Shown piece by piece: positions 1 through 8,246 of a DNA stretch of 12,926 bases. Source of the DNA: Holophagales bacterium (GTDB taxonomy: Bacteria > Acidobacteriota > Holophagae > Holophagales > Holophagaceae); the NCBI GenBank assembly GCA_031256155.1, contig JAIRRD010000270.1, positions 1 through 12,926 on the forward strand. Direction: 5' to 3'. Positions within the stretch are counted from its first letter, which is position 1. Each line of letters starts with the position of its first letter. The position numbers and the translations under genes are program-made. The notes beneath the pieces were generated by a model. That model was not told the origin of the DNA. It saw only the letters and a program-made list of their open reading frames with translations, and searched no databases.

Positions 1-1
1 C

Positions 2-1399
2 TCTGAATCAGACCTCTTGGGCACACTAAATGTGCCTGAAGACGCGCTGTTCGGCGTTCAAACGCTCAGAGCCCTGGAAAATTTCCCAATTACCGGCAGT
101 CCGCTTTCCCACTTTCCCGCATTAGTGCGTGCGCTTGCAATGGTCAAGCAGGCTTCCGCACGCGCCAACTCCAAACTAGGAGTTCTTAACGGCAACATCG
201 CACGAGCCATTGATCAAGCGTGTCAGGAAATCATTGATGGCCATTGGCATGGCCATTTTCCAGTGGATATGGTTCAGGGCGGCGCCGGTACTTCCACCAA
301 CATGAATGCCAACGAAGTCATCGCAAACCGGGCATTGGAAATTCTCGGCAGGAAGCGCGGCGAATATACAGAGTGCCATCCCAATGACCACGTGAACATG
401 GGGCAGAGTACTAACGACGTCTATCCAACTGCCGTTAGAATGGCCACTGTCTTTATGTTGAGGGGATTGATAGGCGCTCTGGAAAAGCTAAAGACAGCTC
501 TCTACGCAAAAGGCAGAGAATTCAGTAATGTCATCAAGATGGGACGCACACAACTTCAAGACGCAGTTCCAATGATGCTGGGACAGGAATTTGAAGCATT
601 CGCCTTTACAACAAGCGAAGACATTGACAGGCTGAGAGAAACAGCCCGTCTGTTCCTTGAAACCAACATGGGGGGAACAGCTATAGGGACGGGCATTTGC
701 GCTGATTCTCGCTATCCCCAGGCTTGCGTTGAAGAATTGCGCCGCATCACGGGTTTGGATGTTAAATTAGCTAAAAATCTCATAGAAGCTACCTCTGACA
801 CAGGTGCCTTTGTCATGTTCTCCGGTGTAGTGAAGCGCACAGCAGTAAAATTGAGCAAGTTGTGCAACGATTTACGTTTACTTTCCAGCGGCCCGCGTTG
901 CGGTTTGCAGGAAATCAACCTACCGCCGCGTCAACCTGGCAGTAGTATCATGCCCGGTAAGGTAAACCCGGTCATTCCAGAAGTCGTAAATCAAGTTGCG
1001 TTTAGAGTTATCGGCAACGACCTAACACTCACCATGGCCGCTGAAGCAGGTCAATTACAGCTCAATGTGATGGAACCAATTTTAGCTTTCAGCCTGTTTG
1101 AAAGTGTCCGCATGTTGACCGCTGCTGTTAATACGCTGACAACCCGTTGTATTGTTGGCATTACAGCAAACGTGGATCATTGCCGTGAAATGGTTGAGCG
1201 AAGCATTGGTATTGTTACAGCCATCCTACCGACAGTGGGGTACAAGAGAGCCACAGAAGTCGCCAAAATCGCTTTGGAGACAGGAAGGCCTGTTCGTGAG
1301 ATACTTCGCGAAAAAGCATGGCTGACAGACGCGCAGTTGGACGAAATTATGAGCCCCGAGTCCATGACACAATCAAGGCCGTTGACTCCGCAACTGTAG
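2..1399 (+). CDS. aspA: Aspartate ammonia-lyase (aspartase), 5' end outside the window
   Basis: Cytoplasmic enzyme that reversibly deaminates L-aspartate to fumarate and ammonia; fumarase/aspartase superfamily homotetramer. The reading frame is open to the left edge, and the codons from position 2 (reading SESDLLGT) match the family's N-terminal LLG-T segment. The TTG at 17 is therefore probably not the start, and roughly ten codons lie upstream. Visible motifs are GGAGTS-NMN (about 280-306), NDHVN-x-x-QSTND (about 383-418), the aspartase-type GRTQLQDAVPM block (about 542-574) and the superfamily signature GSSIMPGKVN at 938-967, which lies in the loop carrying the catalytic serine. TQLQDAVPM, in place of the THL/TH-type block of class II fumarases, favours aspartase over fumC. 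The C-terminal half aligns with E. coli AspA without obvious gaps up to the TAG at 1397-1399. It converges on the propeller gene. Its promoter is not visible. The substrate call is by motif recall, not by search. Confidence 0.93.
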   Translation, partial: SESDLLGTLNVPEDALFGVQTLRALENFPITGSPLSHFPALVRALAMVKQASARANSKLGVLNGNIARAIDQACQEIIDGHWHGHFPVDMVQGGAGTSTNMNANEVIANRALEILGRKRGEYTECHPNDHVNMGQSTNDVYPTAVRMATVFMLRGLIGALEKLKTALYAKGREFSNVIKMGRTQLQDAVPMMLGQEFEAFAFTTSEDIDRLRETARLFLETNMGGTAIGTGICADSRYPQACVEELRRITGLDVKLAKNLIEATSDTGAFVMFSGVVKRTAVKLSKLCNDLRLLSSGPRCGLQEINLPPRQPGSSIMPGKVNPVIPEVVNQVAFRVIGNDLTLTMAAEAGQLQLNVMEPILAFSLFESVRMLTAAVNTLTTRCIVGITANVDHCREMVERSIGIVTAILPTVGYKRATEVAKIALETGRPVREILREKAWLTDAQLDEIMSPESMTQSRPLTPQL

Positions 1400-1415
1400 C
1401 GATTGTCAGATTATT

Positions 1416-3758
1416 TCAGAAACCACCGCGCCGTCTTGGCTGTTCCGGCTTTGGTCTTTCTGTACCGTGTATTTTGTCCAGATCCAGTACCCACATACCT
1501 CTTCCGTGCGTTGCGGCAACTAAGAATCCGTGTTCAGGCGCTACGGCCAAGTCCAGCACATACGCCGTTGGCAGTTCAGAGCCAAGGGTTTTCCATCTCT
1601 GACCTCTGTCCTGACTGATTAATACACCGCCGTCTGTGCCCAAGTACAGGACATCCTTGAGTTTTGTATCTTCGCGAATTACATTGACAGGACCAACGGG
1701 AATGCCCTTGTCTATGCGCGTCCAGGTCTCTCCAAAATCAGTGGATTTCCATACGTATGGCGTAAAATCATCATCCCGCTTGCCATTCTGTGTCAAATAG
1801 ACTGTCCCGATGTCATACCGGCTTGCCACAACGCGGCTCATCCACTTGCCAGGAATCACTTTGGAGCTGAGTTCTTTCCAATTATTACCGTGGTCTTTGG
1901 TTATCCAAAGCCGCCCATCATCTGTACCAGCATAGATAAGACCAAACTTCAAAGGCGATTCGCTGAGCGTGAACAGCGTGTGGTAGGGAATATCCCCCAT
2001 AGTTTTCAAATCATTAAACGTCAAGTCTGGACTTATTCGTTCCCAAGTTTCACCTTTATCAGTACTGCGGTGGACGTATTGAGTGCCGTGGTAAATAATC
2101 TGAGAATTGTGCGGACTCAACAGGAACGGAGCCATCCACTGCCCTCGTAGCGGGAGTTCGCCATCTTTGGCTTGAGGGGCAATCACCTTGGTAGCGACGG
2201 AGTTAACATTGGCCGCGTCATAAGTCATACGAGATATTTCGCCGTAAAAGCCCGCTCCATATACGGTTTTAGGATCTGTGGGGTCAACGGCATGGTTTCC
2301 GCCTTCCCAACCTACGGTACGACTGAATTCAGCGGGTCTTATACTGTCACGGCCACGGCTCACATCAACAACGCCACGGTAGCTTCCGTGATCCTGCATA
2401 GAGCCATATACTCGCAATACCGTGTCATTATCCACATTCACATTAAAAAACTGGCATACCGGAATGTTTATCTGATGTTTCCAACTTTTGCCGTAGTCGT
2501 ATGAAATATACAGACCACCATCGTTGCCCTCAACCATATAGTTCGGGTTTGTAGGGTCAATCCACAGGTCATGGTGATCAGCGTGAAGTCCAGGCACATT
2601 TTTCCAGGTTTTGCCACCGTCCTCGCTCAGCACCAGAGGGACTCCCATTGAATAGACCCTATTCTCGTCAGTAGGATCAATCCTGATTTGACCAAACACC
2701 CAACCGTAAGTTCCGCAAATACTTGAAGTTTTGTCGTCAGTCTGACTGACCTGTTTCCAGTTATCGCCCTTATCGTCTGAGCGGTAGACAGTAAAGCCTT
2801 TAATGACATCCTTTTGTGGGCGTCCATAAGCGTCTGTTCCAGAACCTTTCTTGTAAGATTCGTAGTTGTCAACAAACGCGTATATTACATTGGGATTGCT
2901 GTGCGCCACATCCAGCGCGATGCGGCCGCGGTACTGCGGCGCAGGCAACCCCTGAACGATTGGCTTCCAAGTTTTTCCACCGTCTGTACTCTTATGGATG
3001 CCAGAATGTCTGTGATCTTCAAATGTTCTCGGGTCATTCCACTTCTCGCGCCGCCTCTGCCAAGTCGCGGCGTAGAGGGTCTCCGTGTCGGCCGGATCCA
3101 TCGCTAAATCAATGGCGCCGGTCTGTTCGTTGATATACAACTGCTTTTCCCAAGTCTTTCCGCCATCAATTGTCTTGTATACACCACGTTCACGGTTGTC
3201 TGTCCACTCGTGGCCGGATGCGGCAACATAGACAATATCGGGGTTCCTGGGGTGAATCACAATCCTGGCAATGGTATTTGTATCGGCTAGACCCATGTGC
3301 TGCCATGTTTTACCGGCATCGGCACTCTTGTACATGCCGCAGCCAGCGTTGGAACTTCGGAATATGTTGGCTTCTCCCGTTCCCACCCAGAGAATGTTCT
3401 GGTTGGATGGGGCCAGAGCTAAAGCGCCAATTGACGCAGTGGGGCCTTGATCAAAGATAGGCTCCCAAGTAGTGCCTTCATTGATTGTTTTCCAGACACC
3501 ACCCGTTGCCGACCCGGCATATATTGTATAAGTCCCACCCCTAGGCACGGCGACAGCCAGTGAAGTCATGCGTCCGCTAACATTCGTTGGCCCGACCCAT
3601 TGCCACCTGAGGTCTTTGAATGAGCTATCCGCTTTCATAGCAGCAAATGTTTCAAAGCCTTTGAGGCGAAGTTCCGACGGCGTACTCTTTACAAGGCCCT
3701 GAGCCGATAAAGCGAACCCGGCCACCAAAAGAAACGCAATGCACAATTGCTTTAGCAT
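1416..3758 (-). CDS. Secreted VPS10/BNR-type Asp-box repeat beta-propeller protein
   Basis: 780 residues. Residues 1-21 form a signal peptide (Lys, hydrophobic core, ALSAQG) with likely cleavage after A19 or G21; there is no lipobox Cys, so the product is probably periplasmic or secreted. The mature part holds eleven Asp-boxes of S/T-x-D-x-G-x-x-W form, at about residues 91 (degenerate, Asn for Asp), 145, 196, 257, 327, 378, 419, 565, 620, 672 and 715. This spacing suggests one large or two stacked beta-propellers, as in sortilin/VPS10-like and 'glycosyl hydrolase BNR repeat' proteins. Asp-boxes are structural and do not prove sialidase or any other activity. The protein ends soon after the family-typical HGRGMWVLD block (751-759) with a Pro/Arg/Gly tail. 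Many relatives I recall run past 1000 residues, so this is a short form. The start is supported by GGGAGG five bases before ATG. It lies 62 bases after rodA in the same direction. Substrate unknown. Confidence 0.85.
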   Translation of the reverse strand: MLKQLCIAFLLVAGFALSAQGLVKSTPSELRLKGFETFAAMKADSSFKDLRWQWVGPTNVSGRMTSLAVAVPRGGTYTIYAGSATGGVWKTINEGTTWEPIFDQGPTASIGALALAPSNQNILWVGTGEANIFRSSNAGCGMYKSADAGKTWQHMGLADTNTIARIVIHPRNPDIVYVAASGHEWTDNRERGVYKTIDGGKTWEKQLYINEQTGAIDLAMDPADTETLYAATWQRRREKWNDPRTFEDHRHSGIHKSTDGGKTWKPIVQGLPAPQYRGRIALDVAHSNPNVIYAFVDNYESYKKGSGTDAYGRPQKDVIKGFTVYRSDDKGDNWKQVSQTDDKTSSICGTYGWVFGQIRIDPTDENRVYSMGVPLVLSEDGGKTWKNVPGLHADHHDLWIDPTNPNYMVEGNDGGLYISYDYGKSWKHQINIPVCQFFNVNVDNDTVLRVYGSMQDHGSYRGVVDVSRGRDSIRPAEFSRTVGWEGGNHAVDPTDPKTVYGAGFYGEISRMTYDAANVNSVATKVIAPQAKDGELPLRGQWMAPFLLSPHNSQIIYHGTQYVHRSTDKGETWERISPDLTFNDLKTMGDIPYHTLFTLSESPLKFGLIYAGTDDGRLWITKDHGNNWKELSSKVIPGKWMSRVVASRYDIGTVYLTQNGKRDDDFTPYVWKSTDFGETWTRIDKGIPVGPVNVIREDTKLKDVLYLGTDGGVLISQDRGQRWKTLGSELPTAYVLDLAVAPEHGFLVAATHGRGMWVLDLDKIHGTERPKPEQPRRRGGF

Positions 3759-3763
3759 TTAAA

Positions 3764-3769
3764 CCTCCC
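3764..3769 (-). promoter_or_regulatory. Ribosome binding site of the Asp-box protein gene
   Basis: On the minus strand this reads GGGAGG, five bases before the ATG at 3758. It is a strong Shine-Dalgarno match and fixes the start of the signal-peptide-bearing protein. Confidence 0.8.
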
Positions 3770-3789
3770 GTAAATATTTATAGCAGTTC

Positions 3790-3814
3790 CATGTGAAATG
3801 TGCTATTTTACATG
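3790..3814. repeat. 25-base imperfect dyad between rodA and the Asp-box protein gene
   Basis: The left arm is CATGTGAAAT (3790-3799), the spacer GTGCT, and the right arm ATTTTACATG (3805-3814). Nine of ten positions pair; the tenth is G-T read on the plus strand and A-C in minus-strand RNA. It begins seven bases past the rodA stop codon. No T-run follows in the direction of transcription, so it is not a convincing intrinsic terminator. The symmetric, AT-rich form suits an operator for a dimeric regulator of the downstream gene, or a weak mRNA hairpin. Function is inferred. Confidence 0.45.
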
Positions 3815-3820
3815 AAATTG

Positions 3821-4921
3821 TTATAATACTTTCGATCGATAAGCTATACCCATTATAACACTAATACCAATAAAATAGCTTATCGTGCTGCTACCGCCAT
3901 AGCTAAAGAATGGTAGAACCATGCCCTTATTTGGCAAAGTTCCGGCAACCATAGCAACATTGACAATAATATTTAATCCAAGAATCGCAGTCGCACCTGA
4001 ACAAAAATAACTTTCAGTAAGCGTTTTGGCATTTCTGGATACAGCCAGTATTCTATTTAAGAATATACCAAATAATCCCAATGCCAGTAAAACTCCAAAA
4101 AAACCACGTTCCTCAGCCCATGCCGCAAAAATAAAATCTGTGGTTTTGACAGGTAAATAATTCAACTGGGTCTGAGTGCCGCCAGTTAAACCTTGTCCGA
4201 ATATTCTTCCAGCTCCTATCGCAATTCTAGCTTGATTAGTCTGGTAGTTTTTATCTTTTAAATTAGTCGCGGGATTTAAAAAATCAACAATACGGTTTTT
4301 TTGATATTGTTGAATAAGATTTGATTTCCAGGCCACTGGAACAGATATTCCGATTACTATGGTGATGGCCGCTAACCACTTCCAGTTAAACCCTTTGATG
4401 AGCGGAATTACTATGAGAATAGGCAGGTAAGAGAGCGCCATTCCTAAATCCGGTTGTTTTGCGACAATAGCTACCGGCAGCAACACTGCGGAAATAGCTG
4501 TCGTAATTTCCGGCAGTTTGATTTGATCAGCCATACGTCTTCCCAAAAAGTCAGCTACAAATATCAGCGTGGTCCATCTGACAAGTTCGCTTGGCTGGAA
4601 ATTTAACGCTTTGGTACCCAACCATCGCTTTGCACCCTCGCCTGCCCCAAGTTTCAGACCTAGGGGAGTGAAAGCGACAAGGAGTAAGAGAAATATGCCA
4701 AATGAATATATCCATAGGCTTTTACGAAAGATTTGGTGTGGAGAACGGCTTGCGATGCCTAACAATAAGCCAAAACTTACTCCGTAGAATAGAAGCTGTT
4801 TGAGCCAAATTCTGGTCTGGCCACTTTTACCGGCGGAATAAAGAGTAAGAATCCCAAGCCCTATCAGCAATAACATGGGGACAAGTATTGAAAAATCCAA
4901 TCGGTGCATGCGTCCTTTCAT
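3821..4921 (-). CDS. rodA: RodA, elongasome peptidoglycan glycosyltransferase (SEDS family)
   Basis: Polytopic inner-membrane SEDS protein that polymerises lipid II into glycan strands for side-wall growth, paired with PBP2. Its 366 residues match the family size. Visible conserved blocks are GEGAKRWLG then FQPSE (94-112), KQPDLG (155-160), the GQG-LTGG-TQ segment followed by VKTTDFIFA (242-266) carrying the catalytic-type Asp262, and LPFFSYGGSS near the C terminus (336-345). About ten hydrophobic segments are evident. The ATG at 4921 overlaps the mrdA stop in an ATGA, with GGGGA upstream. A second ATG four codons in (M5), preceded by AAAGGA three bases away, is an alternative start that would lose only MKGR. 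The TAA is at 3821-3823. It is the last gene of the mre cluster proper. FtsW is the main alternative, but direct coupling to PBP2 and mreBCD makes RodA the better call. Confidence 0.96.
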   Translation of the reverse strand: MKGRMHRLDFSILVPMLLLIGLGILTLYSAGKSGQTRIWLKQLLFYGVSFGLLLGIASRSPHQIFRKSLWIYSFGIFLLLLVAFTPLGLKLGAGEGAKRWLGTKALNFQPSELVRWTTLIFVADFLGRRMADQIKLPEITTAISAVLLPVAIVAKQPDLGMALSYLPILIVIPLIKGFNWKWLAAITIVIGISVPVAWKSNLIQQYQKNRIVDFLNPATNLKDKNYQTNQARIAIGAGRIFGQGLTGGTQTQLNYLPVKTTDFIFAAWAEERGFFGVLLALGLFGIFLNRILAVSRNAKTLTESYFCSGATAILGLNIIVNVAMVAGTLPNKGMVLPFFSYGGSSTISYFIGISVIMGIAYRSKVL

Positions 4922-6840
4922 TGTTTGTCCCCATCAATTTCATCAGGAATTGCATAGTAAGAACCAGATGGTCTTTTGACTGGCGGTGGCAGCGGATTTG
5001 TTTTACGTTCAATGAACCAATATTTGCATACTTTCTGCGCGATAGGAGCGGCGGCTGAAGCGCCAAAGCCAGCATTTTCCACTAATATTGCCCAGGCAAT
5101 CTGCGGATTATCCCTTGGGGCATAACCGGCAAACCAGGCATGATCCCTGAATTGTTTGGCAGAGGCCAGATAGGCTTCCCGCGTGGTGAATGCGGTAACC
5201 TGAGCTGTTCCTGTTTTTCCGCAGATTTCCAAATCCGGCATATAAATGCCCCTGGCAGTGCCATATTTGACCACTTGTGACATTGCCTGATCAAGAAGCG
5301 TCCATATATTAGCATCAAGTGCTACATCGCGGACTGGTTTGGGAGGATATTCCTTTAATTTTTGTGTCTGTTCATCTCTATAGCCCAGCAAGAGATGCGG
5401 CGTTATTATTTTTCCTTTGAGGGCAAGGGTGGAGTAAAAACGCGCTAACCCAATTGCGGTAACTCCAACGGCACCCTGACCAACAGCTGCTGTGACTGTA
5501 TCTCCCGAGTACCACTTTTTTTTAGCGGGGTCAGAAGATTGCCGCTCTTTCCAGGCTCTGCTCGGAATACGGCTTGCTATTTCGCCGGGCAGGTCAACGC
5601 CTGTTTTCTCCGCAAGCCCATATTTGTGGGCTGTTTCAAAAATCTGGTCAATGTCCAGCCTGGTACCTAATTCAAAGAAAAAGATGTTGCAACTGACTGT
5701 GATGGCATGCAGGAGGTCAATGCTTCCATGAGTGCCCTCACAGCGGCGCGGAGCGCCGTAAAAGGACTTTGTGCCAGTGCATGTTATTCGTGATTGAGGG
5801 GTAATGACACCATGTTCCAGCGCTGACAGAGCCATCAGGAGCTTAAAGGTGGAACCGGGGGAATGACGTGTTTTGATAGCGCGATGATACATGCGGTTGC
5901 GGCCATCGCTGTCTAAAAGATATTCCGTTTTTTTCGTGTTTCGCCTGTCCAGAAATGCGTTGGGGTCGAAGGAACCAGATGAGTACATAGCTAAAACGCC
6001 GCCATCTCTGAGGTCCAGAACAACGGCGGCACCATTTTCTTCGCCATAGGCGTTATGGAGAATGCTTTGCAGTCCTGCATCCAGAGTCAAATAAACAGTT
6101 TCCCCAACCTTATAGGGAACTTCACCTTTAGTCGCTACTTCACGACCAAGGTAATCGGCAACGACTTCACGCGAGCCATCTTTGCCGCGGAGCATATCAT
6201 CATGGGAAGATTCGAGGCCTTCTTTGCCAATTATGTCGCCCTGGCGATAGTTTTTATATTTAGGTTGAGCCAAATCCTCTTTGGAAACTTCGCCAACGTA
6301 TCCAAGTACGTGGCCGGCAAATTCTTCTCCCATATAAATACGCCTTGGGGCTTGTTTGATGGTGACGAAAGGAAATCTGGCTCTTATTTTTTCCGCTTCG
6401 GCAAGGTCAAATTCGTCCAGATTGTCCTTGAGTAGCAGAAAACGATTGGTGCCGAACTGACCTACTATCTTGCGCCTTAAATCGTCAGGTTCCATCTGCA
6501 GTTCACGGGCAAGCGCCTGAACTTGTTGAATGGCATTGGATTGGCGGGCATTCTGGGGTTGCTCTTTTGGCAAATCCGGCAAGTCTTCCTGCTCTATTAC
6601 AAGGTTTAGGGCATATTGATTCTCAATGAGCTTGTTTCCATTGCGATCCAAAACCAAGCCACGCGGTGCTGGCGTCGTCCGGATTTTTACAGCTTGCATC
6701 ATGGCCTCTTGTTTCAGCTCTTTGCCGCGCAGTATTTGAATCCATCCGTAGCGAGCCATTATTATGCCAAGCAGGCACCAAACCACCCCTTCAAATACGC
6801 CCAATCGCCGCTGTAGCAAAAAACGGGATCTTTGATCCAT
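4918..6840 (-). CDS. mrdA: Penicillin-binding protein 2, elongation transpeptidase
   Basis: Class B PBP that cross-links peptidoglycan during elongation, anchored in the inner membrane with its catalytic domain in the periplasm. Its 640 residues are typical. A single membrane anchor lies at about 16-36. The pedestal domain starts with the RGLVLDRNG block (60-68) typical of monofunctional PBP2. The transpeptidase motifs are all present: STFK with nucleophile Ser330, SCN at 383-385, and KTG at 542-544. The TARG segment preceding KTG and a short Pro-rich, then acidic, tail are also seen. AGAAGG, seven bases before the ATG and inside the end of mreD, supports the start. Four bases separate it from mreD, and its TGA overlaps the rodA ATG, which implies translational coupling. 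Division-specific PBP3 (FtsI) is less likely because the gene sits between mreD and rodA. No active-site residue is missing. Confidence 0.97.
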   Translation of the reverse strand: MDQRSRFLLQRRLGVFEGVVWCLLGIIMARYGWIQILRGKELKQEAMMQAVKIRTTPAPRGLVLDRNGNKLIENQYALNLVIEQEDLPDLPKEQPQNARQSNAIQQVQALARELQMEPDDLRRKIVGQFGTNRFLLLKDNLDEFDLAEAEKIRARFPFVTIKQAPRRIYMGEEFAGHVLGYVGEVSKEDLAQPKYKNYRQGDIIGKEGLESSHDDMLRGKDGSREVVADYLGREVATKGEVPYKVGETVYLTLDAGLQSILHNAYGEENGAAVVLDLRDGGVLAMYSSGSFDPNAFLDRRNTKKTEYLLDSDGRNRMYHRAIKTRHSPGSTFKLLMALSALEHGVITPQSRITCTGTKSFYGAPRRCEGTHGSIDLLHAITVSCNIFFFELGTRLDIDQIFETAHKYGLAEKTGVDLPGEIASRIPSRAWKERQSSDPAKKKWYSGDTVTAAVGQGAVGVTAIGLARFYSTLALKGKIITPHLLLGYRDEQTQKLKEYPPKPVRDVALDANIWTLLDQAMSQVVKYGTARGIYMPDLEICGKTGTAQVTAFTTREAYLASAKQFRDHAWFAGYAPRDNPQIAWAILVENAGFGASAAAPIAQKVCKYWFIERKTNPLPPPVKRPSGSYYAIPDEIDGDKQ

Positions 6841-6844
6841 AACG

Positions 6845-7327
6845 CTACCTTCTCATGTGGGGTGGCCTGTAGAAACGCCAGGCCACCGGCCCCCAAAGGG
6901 GAAATAGAACTAAAACCCACTCCCATTCATAGCCCAATATATGTGGTCCTGACGCAATGCTCACAAAAAGGTACACTAAAGCACTGTGCAGTACTGCGGC
7001 TAACGCAACCTGTAAATAGTAAACAAATGGCTTCTCAGGCGGACCTATTGATAGGGAATACCAAAGAAGAAGCGCGCAAATCATATTGCCCAGGGGCGTC
7101 CCCCCCATTCCTGAATATGTGCGGAAAGCTATTTCCAATATCCATCCCGCTACTGCAGCGAGCAAAGCGCAATGAAGGGGCTTGCGCAATTCCGGGGCTA
7201 TGCCTAAAACGATAAAAACGTGAATGACCGCCTGGGGACCGGGCCATGGAGCAAAAAGATACATAGCTCCCAGACCGGATAATGCGATCATAAGAAGGTA
7301 TCTCATTTGAACAATTGGTCGGCTCAT
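6845..7327 (-). CDS. mreD: Rod shape-determining membrane protein MreD
   Basis: 160 residues, almost entirely hydrophobic with about six membrane segments (roughly 8-28, 30-45, 53-70, 75-93, 100-125 and 136-154), as expected for MreD, the integral-membrane partner of MreC. MreD sequences are poorly conserved, so the call rests on size, topology and position between mreC and mrdA. The ATG overlaps the mreC TGA in an ATGA, with GGGATGG just upstream; M8 is a possible alternative start. A Gly-rich turn after the third segment (GMGGTPLGN, about 73-81) and a basic C-terminal tail facing, by inference, the cytoplasm are visible. Its 3' end contains the ribosome binding site of mrdA. I see no sign of damage. 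Confidence 0.86.
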   Translation of the reverse strand: MSRPIVQMRYLLMIALSGLGAMYLFAPWPGPQAVIHVFIVLGIAPELRKPLHCALLAAVAGWILEIAFRTYSGMGGTPLGNMICALLLWYSLSIGPPEKPFVYYLQVALAAVLHSALVYLFVSIASGPHILGYEWEWVLVLFPLWGPVAWRFYRPPHMRR

Positions 7328-8199
7328 TTTCCATCCCGTTTGGATATGGATGGTGGTATCTCAAATTTGGTATTGAATTCCAACTGAGGATTGCTGGGCA
7401 AAACAAACAACAACCCCAGCCGATCAAGCGGTGCCGCAAGCGTGACCACAATCTCCATTTCTATTGGGCCGGGAGACACTTCAGATACATATCCAACCAA
7501 CAGCGCTTTGGGGAAAACATTATCCAGACTGGAAGTATACACAGGTTCACCGTTCTGAACAGTTTCCTGGTTACTGATATAGCGTATCTCGGCCAGGCCG
7601 GGATTATCGCCCTGAAGTACGCCCGTTGCGCGGCTTCTGGCAAGCATGACGCTGGTCGAGGCGTTGTAAGCGTCCAGAGGCAGAACAATGGATTGCGATT
7701 TTCCAACAGCCCAGATGCGGCCAACAACACCTTCAGCGCAAATCACACCCTGATCTGCTTTGATGCCATGGGCTTCCCCCAAGTCAATGACAATGCCTCC
7801 AAACTTGGCCTCTCTGTTGTTTGCTATAATCCTAGATGCTTGCATCTCAATAGGAAGCAGTTTTTTGAGACCCAATAGATTTACGGCCTCATCCGCCTCC
7901 ATTAACCGAGCGCTGTCCCGTTGTCTCTCCAAACGCAGTTTCGCAAGTTCAGTGCGGTTATCGTCCAGTTCCTTCTGCGCGTTTTCAAGACTTTTCATTT
8001 TATTCAATCTGTCATAGCGCCAGTTTTCCCATTTTGCCGAAATGGATACAACCGGACGAGTAAATAAATCCGAGGTACTAAGCCAAATTGAATCTGCCTG
8101 TTTACCCAGAAAAACCCATATTAAATGTCCGAAAAGCAGAACAAATATAGTGTATCTTTCCCACCAAACAGGGTTCCAGAGCCGATTGTCACGCTTCAT
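7324..8199 (-). CDS. mreC: Rod shape-determining protein MreC
   Basis: Bitopic inner-membrane protein whose periplasmic part scaffolds PBP2 and RodA. From the ATG at 8199 it has 291 residues: a short basic N terminus, one membrane segment (about 16-31), a charged coiled-coil region (about 64-112), then the twin beta-barrel MreC core. Core hallmarks are GIKADQGVI...GVVGRIW (about 145-164), the ATGVLQGD turn (about 191-198) and GEPVYTSSLD...FP...VGYVSEV (about 217-241). The frame is open to a GTG at 8223, but that codon has no Shine-Dalgarno, while the ATG at 8199 has GGAG six bases upstream; I therefore prefer the shorter form. mreC is separated from mreB by 47 bases and its stop overlaps mreD. 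Family assignment is firm; only the start is open. Confidence 0.95.
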   Translation of the reverse strand: MKRDNRLWNPVWWERYTIFVLLFGHLIWVFLGKQADSIWLSTSDLFTRPVVSISAKWENWRYDRLNKMKSLENAQKELDDNRTELAKLRLERQRDSARLMEADEAVNLLGLKKLLPIEMQASRIIANNREAKFGGIVIDLGEAHGIKADQGVICAEGVVGRIWAVGKSQSIVLPLDAYNASTSVMLARSRATGVLQGDNPGLAEIRYISNQETVQNGEPVYTSSLDNVFPKALLVGYVSEVSPGPIEMEIVVTLAAPLDRLGLLFVLPSNPQLEFNTKFEIPPSISKRDGK

Positions 8200-8246
8200 T
8201 ACCTGCTCCAGGATTGGTGACACATAAGTAATATCAAGTTAAACGG

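Noticed and set aside
17..19. TTG as the true start of aspA.
   Set aside because: The frame is open to the window edge and the codons before it continue the conserved aspartase N terminus, so the start is outside the window.
1397..1418. Possible bidirectional terminator between the convergent aspA and propeller genes.
   Set aside because: The gap is only 16 bases and I see no GC-rich hairpin or T-run in or next to it.
1416..3758. Naming the Asp-box protein a sialidase.
   Set aside because: Asp-boxes are structural; I do not see the sialidase arginine triad context (for example the N-terminal R-I/L-P motif), so the substrate is left open.
3790..3814. Dyad considered as an intrinsic terminator for the mre cluster.
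   Set aside because: The stem is AT-rich and no run of T follows in the direction of transcription.
8199..8225. An eight-codon minus-strand reading frame (MCHQSWSR) whose TAA shares a base with the mreC ATG, resembling a coupled leader peptide.
   Set aside because: No Shine-Dalgarno precedes its ATG and a frame this short is expected by chance; it is better explained as the untranslated gap before mreC.
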